From contig VSDK01028146.1 in assembly GCA_009767595.1 (NCBI GenBank), forward strand, positions 137,679-201,678: a stretch of 64,000 bases of DNA, written 5' to 3'. Below are positions 13,401 through 25,400 of this stretch, one piece after another. This DNA is from Symbiodinium kawagutii (lineage: Eukaryota; Sar; Dinophyceae; Suessiales; Symbiodiniaceae). The position numbers and the translations under genes were made by a program. Numbering within the stretch: the first letter of the stretch is position 1; every line of letters starts with the position of its first letter. Below the pieces are notes generated by a model that saw nothing but the letters and a program-made list of their open reading frames with translations, was not told where the DNA came from and made no database searches.

Positions 13401-16400
13401 AACGCATTCCGCCGGTGGTTTGGTGCCACTGCTTGGGGACCACATGGGACCACTCACCTTTGGTGGTACAGCTGAATATCGCCCGAAATGATGAATCATC
13501 GGAAGAACCAGTACCATGGGAGCACGCGTGCAAAGGATTTTTGTCAAGATTCAACATTGCTGTTCATGATGGTGATGGTAGGTATCATCATGGCTATCGA
13601 CAAAACCCATTGGTTAACCATCCAAAACCACTTGGTTCACCATCAACGACCATTTGCTTCACCATCAAACAATCAACTGTTTCTTGCAGTTTGGACCAGG
13701 AGAAGGACGCGGCATTTTTGAAGGCTCGCGAAATGGTGACGATCACCTGCAAAGTCTGTCCGTCAGGCTCCTCGGACCAAAAGGAAGAGCCAAATCACAA
13801 GTTGGATGATGATCAATACGAGGATTACTACGAAGTTTGATGGCTGCTTTAATACTCTATCAGCCATAAATGTTGATCGCAAGCATGGGGGTTTCTCAGA
13901 ATAGGGAACTCTAAAATGGCTGTTGGATTATTATAGATGGCTAATAAGTGGATGATTTGGGCGGTCCCTTTTTAGAGAAACCGCCATATAATTGGTTACC
14001 AACATGTTTTCGTGGTCAATGACCAACTCATGAACACCGGTCCATCTTGGTTCAGTAGCTTTGTTGGTCGGTGAATATTGCATGGTTAGTGACTCAGACT
14101 GAAATCATGAAGAAGGATGTTGGTTTGGGGTGTTGACGGGTGGCCAAATGATGCAATGGTGGATGGGGTTGGAATGGGGAAGTCGCCAGAGGTATGTACT
14201 CCTCTCAGCTGGAAGACGATGAAGGTCCGGCGGAAGACGAAAATCTCTGTGTGAAGCCTCGTCGTCCTGGCTTGGCAACTAGGGAACCCCCCTTATCCCA
14301 AGTGCTTCGTGTTCAACCTGCCTTCAGTGTCATCAAGGGAGTACCCCTTCAACTTCCTGGGCATCAAGGTTAGTTTCTTTTTTGGTCCAGTCCCTTTGTC
14401 GCTTTCCAGCAGGAATCACTTACATTTGCGAAGCCTGCGCTGCCGGAACTTTCCAACCACTGGGGGCAGCTGAGTCCTGTAGTCCATGCCCAGCTGGCAG
14501 CTACCAGGATGAACCTGGAAGTGCGTCGTGCCATCGTTGCGCCGTGGGCGAATACCAAGACGAAGAGGGTCAGCGCAGTTGCAAGCGATGTCCGCACGGT
14601 GCTACGACTCATTTGCTCGGCTCTGACTCCATCAGCGATTGTGGCTGCGAAGAGGGATCCATCGACGTTGGGAGCACGGCGCTTGACTGCATTCGTTGCA
14701 GTGAAGGGATGGACTGTCCATTTTCATCCAGCCTTTCGAGTCTGCAGTCAGGCAGGGGCTGGGTTGCAGAGCTGTGAAACCATTCAACCTAGAGTTTGCT
14801 TGTTTGTTTGGTTTGTTATGGTTTGTTTGTTAATTTGGTTTTTATCAAAACAAGGAACCCCCAAAAATGTATGGTTTATTGCTACAAATGGCTGATATTG
14901 GATGCTTTGGGGTGCCCCTATCGAAAGAACCCACCATTTGGGGTTTGACTTAGTAACCAACTTTGTTTTGGCCTCCCTGGGAATCGGAACCACGTGCTGC
15001 AGCCTTTCCAGGACGGCCCTCCTCTGAGCAACTTGTTTCTTGGCAGCAGAGCTGGGCAGGAGTCTTCAACGTTATCAACTACCAGTGACTATCATTAATC
15101 ATTGGGCTTCAAGATCAGTTCGACGTAATTAGCTACCATTAACCAAGTTCATTATATTGTAGCATCATGGGTTTTTTGGCGATCGCTAGCCATCAAGAAT
15201 TGCTGGTTATCTTTGGAGATGCGAAGCAAACTGAAAGGCTTGTGATGTTCGAAGGGTGGTAAGCGAATTTTGCGTGTGGCAAACTACCATTGATATCCAT
15301 TGAAATGATCATGGTTTGCAATTGCATATTGCTGGGTGTCACATGATCGCATAGTGGGGCAGACCCCAAGGGCTGGTAGGCTGGTGCCCCCCGTGGTGCC
15401 CCCTGTTGAACCACAGCTTGTCAGTAAGCTATCTACATGTGGTTTCATGGTGTTGCGAATGCCATTAACCACAGTTTTCCTGGCACAATGATATAACCGC
15501 ATAGGTGCATTCACCAGACGCAGATATCCGTATGCACGCAAATTGATGACATCTTTTTCCGCGTTCATTTCATCGCTCGGCTGAGAAGATTTCTACCTTC
15601 ACACAGCTGAGTTTTGAAGCGGCGCCATGTTTCACTTGTTTTTTTACGCGTTTGGCCTCGTTTTTCATTGGATTCCCCCCTTCTCTCTCTCCGTTTCCCT
15701 GTGTTTAATATTTGGCGATTTCTCAAAATAGGGAAATTCAGAAATGACTGGTTCATTACTATAAATGGTTTTAAGAAGATGATTCGGGGGTAGAAACCAC
15801 TTGATTCGCCCGGGCAAACGGGTGCTCTGCCTCACCAGGGAGGGCCCCAGCCACGGAGGGAGGGTATGTCCCAGTCAAAGACAACTAGGAAAGAAGAACT
15901 ACTGGAATCTGAATAGAACACCCAGGGGATAGAATTGGATAAAAGTGGCGCTAGTTGGCGTTGTGAAACCTGGCTGATCAAAGAACACCGGATCACGCTG
16001 GATCACGGTCTGCCAGGACGCTGTGCGGGTGGCTTGGAAGGTGAGCCTTGCGCAGTGTGCCCTGAGGGACAGACCTGGTCGAGTGGCGAGTGCGCGGACT
16101 GCGGGGCCACGTCCATCGCCTGGGTGATGGTAGCAGTGCTCGTCCTGGCGGGGAGCAGAGCAGCATATTTCTTCGTCAATGAGGCTGATGCTCGGCAGCA
16201 GGTCAGTGATTGGCAGCAAAGTTTCAGCCAAGGGCTTGCATGCCTTCAGACAAGTGTTTGTTTTTTAAACAAATATGTTTGTCATTTTAGTTCAATGGTT
16301 GATGGCTTAAACAGTTAAACATATTTCTGTGTGTTTTTTGCATGCTATGTCCCTTACACCTGATTTTGGACCTGACTTCATCACATTGGCTTGGTTCACA

Positions 16401-19400
16401 TTTGCTGATTGCTGCAGGTCGGCAGCATTCCCCGTTTTCTTTTGCCATCTATCTCTACCTCTAGCTCCCTTGCTTTTCTTTTTCTTCTTTGTCTCTCCTT
16501 CTTTCTGATTTCTCGATTGTTTTACTTTCCCTTCTGTGAGTACTTTCTTTAATTTCCCTATCTGATTGCTTGTTGATTGTTCATGAGTATAATTTTACTG
16601 TTTTGTTCATGGTTGTTCCATTTTGTTATTCCCGTTTCGTGCTTGCGAGTTGCAAGTATTTAGCTTCTTCAAGCGTAGGGCAGGTACAGGGTGTGGCAGG
16701 ATCGTGCGAAACTTTTGGCGACATGCAAGCTTTGGTGGATGCCGAACCCTGGATTGTGCGCATCGTGTCATGTAAAACAAACTGCAGAAACAAACAGTTG
16801 ATTTTTCTAGCTTTGGGGGTGGCCTCATGCTTGTGAACATGAATCAAAATCGTCTAAAAACTGATGGGCTCATGGGTAGCGATGTTTAAGGAACCGGATG
16901 TCAGACTTTTTTCCTGGCGTAGCGTTGGCCAACTTGGATTATCTTTTGGTGGTAGACTGCAAGCAAGCCAGGACATGGACAAGACAAGAAAGCCAAAGCG
17001 AGAATGATCTTATCGAATCGCATTCCAACTAAGTTGGGAATCCATCAACCCGCATTTTCGACCACCAATTTTTTGGGAGAACGGGTAAAGAATACCACTT
17101 CTTGACTAGATGTTGCCACGGGACTTCACTGCTGTTTGCTAGTTGAAAACTACTCATGAACAGCATGAGCACAGTGATTACTCCGAGGCCTTTCAGTACA
17201 GGAAAAGGAGTGATGGTAGCGGAGCCTGCAGGGTGATTTCTTTGGATCTCACCCGGGGCTGCCGCGAGGACAGGACCCAGATCCTCAAGGCCATCGGGGA
17301 CAGGACCCAATCCCCTTTTGTTGGAAGCCCTGTGGTTCTGCTTAGGGTGCAGCTCCTTGCAGCTGCGACATCTCACGAGCCATGGAACAGCAGAGTGCTC
17401 CTACTTCACCGGTCGGGTCGCCGACAGCTGCAGGACTGGACGGGCAGCAAATTGCCCTTCAGATGATCCAAGCAACGAATGCCGCAGCAGCAGCAGCTCA
17501 GTCTGCAGCAGCGGCCCTTCAGAAGATGCAAGGCGAAAGCCGCAATGTGGATGAGAAGGCGTGGTATCGTCTACTTCCACGACCGAATACCCTGGATCCT
17601 GTCAGTCGTGAAGACGAGATTTCCAAATGGAAAGACTGGTCATGGGCTTTAGAGCAATATTTAGGAACGTTGGATCCCAAATACGTAGAGGAGTTCAGCT
17701 CACTTCGTGCCAATGTCACCGCAACTGTTGACACATCCATTCAATCTGATGAGGAGCAACGCAGAGGCATTTTCTTGTACAACATGTTGTCGACACTGTT
17801 GAAACAGAGACCTCTCATGGTGTTGAAGGCCATTTCGAACTTCAATGGCTTCGAGTGCTACAGACAGCTCATAGCTAGTAACGAGCCTGCCAACAAGAAC
17901 AGATCCATGAGCCTCCTGAACATCATTATGAATTGGCCGTGCTTCAGCAACAAATCATCGTACCTTTCGCAGATCATGAAATTGGAGACAGCTTTCAATG
18001 AGTACAGCAAGCTCAATTCCTCTGGGTTATCGGAAGACATGCGTGCAGCAGTCCTCTTGAGGTGCCTGGGTGGACAACTGAAGACTTGGATTCAGTTACA
18101 AATCACCGATTCAACAACGTATTCAGTAATTCGTGAGCTGGTTCTGGCTTATGAGAGAAGCACTACGAAGTGGAGTGAACAGATGATCCTTGGAGCGGGA
18201 TCATTGATGGCCGACAATCCAGATGTTGGAGCAGCAGGTGATCCCATGGAAGTTGACTTGATCAGGAAAGGCAAGGGCAAGTCCAAAGATAAGAATGGCA
18301 AAGGCAAAGGCAAGGGCACAGAGACGAAAGGAGATCAGAAAGGAAAAGGGAAACACAGTCAGAAGGGCAAGAGTCGGGACTATGGTTATCAGCAATCTTC
18401 TGGAAACGGCAAGGGTTATGGTTCTTCTTCGAACTCCATGTCTGCTGGCAATTGGGACTATGGTCGTAATGCTGGAAAAGGGTATGACAACTACAAATCT
18501 GGCAATTACTACAACAATCCATGGAACCAGTATGATGGTAAAGGTAAGAGCAAAGGAAAGTCGAAGGGGAAAGATGCAAAGGGCAAGGTGCGAGCAGTTG
18601 GAGAAGAAGCGCAGTCGACCAAGGCAGACACCTCGAGCACGTCTTCTAGTGCTTCATCACCGCAGACCCAGACCAAACAGGTGAATCGTGCGACTTTCTT
18701 TGAATCGGTGCCCTGCATTCCTGAAGCAGATGCTTTGTTCTTCGACATTTCGAATGACGCTGATCCTGGATTCCAGAATGTGCGTATGATTTCTCGTATT
18801 GATGCCGATGAGCATTGCTGTGAGCCAGTAGCAAGTATGTACATGTGGGACTGTGATGCAGAGTCTTTTCACTGTGACATATCAGGCATGTGGTTCGACC
18901 TTTCGGATCTTCAAGTGCTCGATGACCAACTTCACTTTGAGACCAATGTTGCAGGTGAATATGGGTTCTCTGATTACTCCATTGCTTCTGATGAAGTTGG
19001 CTGTGATTGGCCGAAGCGACTTGGTTCAGTTCACAAGTTGAGACATGTCACAGAAGCTCAATGCAGATCTCCTGCAAGTGCCAATCCACATGTCAACGTG
19101 GTACGTGTTGTTTCCATGGAAGATTCCAGCAAGACACACGACATTATTCTAGACAGTGGTAGTGATGCGACTGTTTTGCCCAGCTCATTGATTGAGGCCG
19201 GTGTTCCTGCAAATTCGAGTGGAGTGCAGCTTGTTGATGCCCAAGGTAAGCAGATAGGTGTGTCTCAGGTTCGTGACATCATTTTCCATTTGCAAGCATC
19301 CGATGGTCGTCAAGTGCAGATCAAAGATCGTGCACATTTCAGTGATGCCGTGCATAACCCCATCATTTCGTATGGCAAGCTTTTGCGTCAAGGCTGGGGC

Positions 19401-22400
19401 ATCAACACATCTGGTGATGGTAGTTTCTTGGTGCATCACTCTGGACATAAGATTGCTGTTGGTTTGAAGCAAAACTCTTTGGTTCTTCAAGGACAAGTGC
19501 GGGTGATCGAAGTTGTTCGAGCCATTGAAGTCGATGTCCCTCGCAGTTGGAAGTCGTTCCGTAGCGGTTGGACCATGTTGCCAGACGGAAATCCCATCTG
19601 CAGTTCCTCAGCAACTCGGTTTGTCGATGTGGAGCGACCAAGTGATGTCAAAGATTGGCCATACCGCGCCACACTTGCCATGGACTCAGTTGGTAGGTGT
19701 TTTGTGATTGAATTGTGTGAGGACCTTGCTCAGATGTCGAATCGAGTTCAACCTATCAAAGAAAAGTACAATCGACTGTTGACAATTCTAAGCAAGACAG
19801 TTGGTCCCACCAGTGATTTTGGTTTGGTTGTAAGTCGAACAACATGTGCCAGAAGCAGCAGCTGCCAGTTCTGCCGCCCCACAGGGCAATGACAGCACCA
19901 TGCGTGATGCAGGTGATGAGCAGGAACCAGGCGGGGTTGCCCCAGAACCTCCAAGCCTGCCTGAAATCTCCGAATCCATTGCCATACAGCCCAATCGTGA
20001 GGATGCAGGTGTCTTGATTGCAGGTGTCCAGGTGTACCCCCACTCTGCCATTGTGTTGCTTCGTGCTTCATGCAAACATCTTGGAGTCTCCCAATCAGGT
20101 TCCAAGATCAAACTTTGGAGACGCATACTAGCATTCCTCAAGAAAACAGAAGATTTTGGCAGAGAGTAAGGTTGCTCAGGAAGCCTTGAGCAGTTTCAGT
20201 CGTGAAGCGCATCCGGTTGCAACCACGGAGAAGCCTAGTGATCCTGCAGTCGTGCAACAACACATGCTAACACACATCCCTTATGCTCCTTGGTGTCCTG
20301 CCTGCGTGAGTAGCATGGGACGAGCCGATGCACATAGGCAAGATGGTGCTCGAACCCAGCACCGTGAAGTTCCAGTGCTTTCCATGGATTTTGCATACAC
20401 TGGTCGCACTTTGAAATCCACAACTGCATCGGACTCGGAGCCCAAGCTCACAACTTTGGTTTTGCATGACGGTCACTCAGGTGCCGTCCATGCCGTTCCC
20501 ATCAAAGCTAAGGATGATGTTGCCCATATGGTTCGTGAAGTTGTGACCTTTCACAGATTCCTGGGTCATGGGGATGTTTGCCTCCGTTCTGATCAAGAGC
20601 CAGCTTTGCTCGTCGTTGAAGATTCTGTCCAAAGGACAATTCAGAAGCTGGGATTCAAAGTGACCATTGAGAATAGTCCCATCCTTGATCATGGTGGAAA
20701 TTCCGCAGCTGAAAAGGCCATAGATGCGATCAGGCTGATGGCTGGCGTGCTTCTCAATCAGCTGAATTCCAACTTGCAGTTGGTCACACCGCCAGCTCAT
20801 GCTTTGTTCGCCTGGTCCTTTGTCCATGCAGGATGGATTTTGAATCGTTTTGTTACCATCGCTGGAACGACACCATATGAGATCATCAGCGGTCCTGCTT
20901 ATCATGGAAAGCTGTGCCAGTATGCAGAGCCTGTGATGTGCTACATTGGTGACGACCCTGGTCGCCAGAAGTCAGATCCCAAGTGGAAGCCAGGCATCTT
21001 TCTCACCAAAACTGTCAGCAATGACATGTTTCTCGTTCACACAGAAGGTAACCTTAGGCTGACTCGTTCTGTGAAGGCCATGTTTTCGGGTGAGACCTGG
21101 AAAGAGCACTTGGAGACATACCGCACTCTGAAATCTCAGCCATGGCACATCGAAGGCGTACTGGGCAGCCGTGTTGAACCAGTTGCGAAGAAGTATCTTC
21201 ATGATCCTTCGGCATCAGTAGCACTCGATGACGAAGCTGCATCCGATCCAGATGATGATGATGATGATCAGATGCACAACCAAGACCAAAGCATTCCAAG
21301 TGTGCTGACGCCAAAGCCTATGGCATTGACCCCAGTGCCTTTAGCCGCCACTCCAACGGTTCCAATGACTCCTCCTCCACCAGCAGCAGCCCTCGTTGAG
21401 AAAGATACTGACTCGGCGGGGCCTATGGATGCTACGACTCTTGGCGTTGATGAGCCAAGTGCAAAACGACAAAGAGTCATGCTGATGAGTCATGTTGACG
21501 TTGAACCAGAAGACTACTTGGATGGAGCTGATGATGCTTGGTTTCATTCTTACTTCGAAGACACAGTTTCCGATGACAATGATGTTCCTTCACAAGATGA
21601 TGATCGCTTGTGGAGGCCAGGTTCTGAGATGGAACCAGTGCTTGAGGAACGTGAGCTCAGCGAACTGGATAGGCTGGCAGACGAAGTTGAAATGCAACGC
21701 CTGAGAAGCATGGGTGTTCTTTGTCCATGTGATGAATACCAAGGGCCATTGGGAAAACCTCTTTCCACCAAAACGGTTCGCAGCTGGCGAAAGAAGGTGC
21801 GCGCTAGCGCAAATAAGCCCTGCTGGTATCGCCGAAGCAGGTTAGTTGCTCGGGAGTTCAACTGGTTGCAGCATCGTGATGACATCTACAGCCCAGCTTC
21901 ATCAGCTTCCATCACCAAGACTTTGCCAGCTCTTGCATTGAGCAATGGTTTTGCTCAAGATTGCGTGTTGGGCAGTCTTGACGTCCAAGATGCATTTTTA
22001 CAAGTACCTCAGACGCAACCAAGAGAGGTGCAAATCGGAGATTCCAAGTTCACGATACTCCGATGCTTGCCAGGGCAACGTGATGGATCGAAGTTGTGGT
22101 ATCAGTGGTTCATTGGCAAACTCCAAAAGCGCATGAATGCCATTGTTTGCCCAGAACAACCTTGCATCCTGAAAGTACCCGGATGTGGATTGCTTGTCCT
22201 CCATGTGGATGACATTTTGTTCATGGGACGAGCAGAATGGATCACTCACACGTTGATTCCTGAATTGCAAAAGGACTTCAAGTTATCGCATCATCATGTG
22301 CCAAGAAAGACAGGTGGAGTGTTTGAATTCCTGAAGCGCACTCATGTGGTAGAACCGCAGTATACAAGCATCACGGTGTACCCAGAATCCAAGCATGTGA

Positions 22401-25400
22401 ACACTTCGGTTGACCGTTTCACCAAAGCTGATGGCAAGGCTCCCAAGATGTTCAAGACTCCATGTGTTGCTTCACAAAGCTTTGTGAAAGATGAATCCAA
22501 GCTGCTCCCGGAAGAGCTAGCAGCAGAATTTCGCAGCATTGTTGGTATCGTAATGTACTTGGGACAGCAACGCATGGACATTCAATTTGCTTGCAAGATG
22601 TTGGCCAGCGATTTGAAGAATCCTTATTGGTCTTCATGGGATTGCCTCAGAAGACTTGTTGGTTATCTTCCATGGTCCCAAGAGGTTGCAGTGTCGATGC
22701 CTCAGACCTTCAAAGGGTGTACGTTCATGGGACGCCTTCATGATGCACAAGAGCAGCCAACCAAACACAACTGCGTTGAAGTTTTCAGTGACAGTGACTG
22801 GTCAGGCGGGGCTGACTACAAGTCAACCAGCTCTGCCATCCATTGCCTCAATGGCATCGTCGTGTACTCAACTTGCCGAGGCCAGAAATGCATTTCATTG
22901 AGTTCAACCGAAGCTGAATGGTATGCTGCCTCCGCTAGCACTTGCGATGCTTTCCTGATTCAGCATGTCGTTGCCTTCGCCGCCGAAAATGATGTGTCCA
23001 TTCTCACGCTGCATGTAAACAACAGTGCAGTGAGGATGTTGTCCATGAAATTGGGAGCAGGGAGGCTTCGTCACATCCATGGAAGGTTTCTTTGGCTCCA
23101 GTCCAAAGTCCAGGAGCGAGCATTGGTGATTAAACAAGTGAAGACTCTGTACAATGTTGCAGATCTCAACACCAAAGCACTTCCCAAGGATCGATTTCTC
23201 CCATTACTCCACATGTTAGGTTTCGTTCATGCTCAAGCTAAAGAGCTTGTGAAGCACCAGATCCGCAGCATCTGTCGTTTGCTGAAAGATGATTTTGACA
23301 TGCCCAGCTGTGGAATGTCCAAGACAAATCAAGTAGCCAAGTATGTACTTCGAGTGATGTCCACCTTTTCTCTGATGCAAACAGCTGAGGCCGTCTACTC
23401 TGACTCAGCTTTCATTTGGGTATGTGGAACGGTGTGCAGCCATGGTACCTTGAGCAGTTTCTTGCTGTGTGCTGCTGCCACCGCTCTTCAAACAAGGTGG
23501 ATGACGGTGATTCTTTTTTGCAGGCCTTTCATGACATGTGCAGGTGAATCGAACGAGGAAACGCCCAGCATGCCGGAGGCCTTGAGTCTTGGCTATGTCC
23601 TTTCGAGCCCAATGCTTGTGCTATGTGTAAGTCTTTTCATGATAGCAAGTAGCCTGCTATGGTGCATGAACAGCGGAGATCGTCATGTTCCAATCGCAGA
23701 AGCAGATGTTGAGCAACCAATGATTGCTCGTTCCTTCGAAGGAGAAGTGACCAACACATCATGTTTCATCACTTTCATTGCTCGATGCATTGCAGAGTGT
23801 GCTCGCCAAGAGTTTGACATGCCTCTTGAGCGAGAATGTTTCAAAGTGTTGGGAGAGCTCTGCATGGATTGCTTTCACAAGATCGAACTTGATGGCATTA
23901 GCACTACAGAGGAGCAAGCTAGCATTCACATCTATGAGGAACTGCATGCGCGAAATCAGGACTTCACTATTGAGTTTGATGTTCCTCTGATGCAGCATTT
24001 TCGCAGAATTGATGTGAGTGTCAACAAGGTCATAGAATTCATTGAGACCCAGCCGGAAGCACCCACTGATGACGTGATTGTGAATCCCCCGTTTGCTGAT
24101 GACAGTCCAGAAGACAAGATGGTGCAGATGATGGAAACCTACTCTCAACGTCTACTGTACTATGTAGCCAATGGGGTGTGGACAATGGTGTCCAGAGTTT
24201 CTGAGGCACGTGAGGTGTACCGCAGATCACTGGAGCTGTTCGTTCAGCAGCCACGATATCGACGCTTCTCTGACTTCATTATCGAGTCCTTCAAGGTGAG
24301 TGAGGATCCATTCTCTCTCATGTCACCAGAGGAATTGGAACGTTGGAGGATTGCCGAAAACATGTATCTCAATCTCGATTCGGATGCTAGCGAGAACGGG
24401 AGCAGTACATGAGGTTATTTCAGAAGAAGCCCTGGCAATCTCTGACTGGCTGGGGACGAAATAGCGTACCCATCCAGGGCGGGGTGACTAGATGTTGCCA
24501 CGGGACTTCACTGCTGTTTGCTAGTTGAAAACTACTCATGAACAGCATGAGCACAGTGATTACTCCGAGGCCTTTCGGTACAGGAAAAGGAGTGACTTCT
24601 GGATCCCAGACCTCTTGTGAACTTGTGCACATACTGCTTTTGCATCGGAAGTACCGTCCCACGGGTGAATGACAGCAATGCTGCAAATGGTGATGATACG
24701 TGATATTGATGATGATAGAGGTGACAGAGATGATGGTGAGCATGCTGGTGATGAAGCAGCGATTCAATGGTGCGGGTGCTGATGATGGCGGTGGTGCAGG
24801 CTTGCGATGAGGAAACCGATGATGATCATGACCGTGATGCAGGATGGCGGTGAGCATGTTGAAGGTGATGCTAGTGACGCTGCTGGTCAAGATGATGCCG
24901 GCATAGAGCTGATGGTCACAGCAGTGATGATGATGGCGGTGAACATTGCAATGGTTGATGCTGAACCACTGGTTTAGCAATGGTTAATTGACATTGGTTA
25001 TCTATAGGGGATGGTAAGCAACAATAGGGTATACAGTGGTTGATGATGATGATGATGATGATGATGATGAGGGTGATGATGAGGGTGATGAGGGTGATGG
25101 TGATGGCAATGAAGATACAGATGGCAAATGCAATCATGATAGTAGTCATGGCAACGACATGCTGGTCATGACTACAAAGGGAGTGATGTTGATCTTGTTG
25201 GTCATGACGGGTGATGGCGACCGGGATGATCATGACAGCGCTGGTCGTGATGACCGTGACAGCGATGGCAGCCAGAATGATGAGCAACGATGACGACGAA
25301 CGAAGATGATAACGACGACGATCATAACAATAGTGATAAGTGATAACAATCTTAGCCTTACTTGAAGCACATACTTAAGGTAGTCACTGATGGTGATAAT

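Larger units (their letters stand above)
14752..16016 (+). other. Gene A intron 12, with two inverted-repeat elements
   Basis: Contains family-1 copies at 14836-14941 and 15714-15802 and a pyrimidine-rich run at 15640-15700. I looked for a further cysteine-rich exon and found no frame with consistent splice sites. Confidence 0.5.
17098..24600 (+). mobile_element. Complete Ty1/copia-type LTR retroelement
   Basis: A 7,493-bp element (17103-24595) bounded by a perfect CTTCT duplication (17098-17102 and 24596-24600). Order: LTR, primer site, gag, protease, SAP-like segment, integrase, reverse transcriptase, RNase H, C-terminal extension, purine tract, LTR. Integrase before reverse transcriptase marks it as Ty1/copia type. 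It lies in the sense direction within intron 13 of gene A. The LTRs differ at one of 111 bases, implying a young insertion, yet the coding region changes frame twice (near 19834-19890 and 20132-20167). No gene A exon is interrupted. Confidence 0.95.

Noticed and set aside
16660..16790. Exon-like frame in gene A intron 13
   Set aside because: No phase-compatible splice pair, and the expected helix was found instead at 25438-25578.
19834..20169. Programmed +1 frameshift of Ty1 type
   Set aside because: No CTTAGGC or similar slippery heptamer is present at either frame break.
24420..24980. Antisense 186-codon ORF with GLGVITVLMLFMSSFQLANS
   Set aside because: The hydrophobic peptide is the reverse translation of the 111-bp LTR and appears again at the 5' LTR; the rest is GATGATG repeat.
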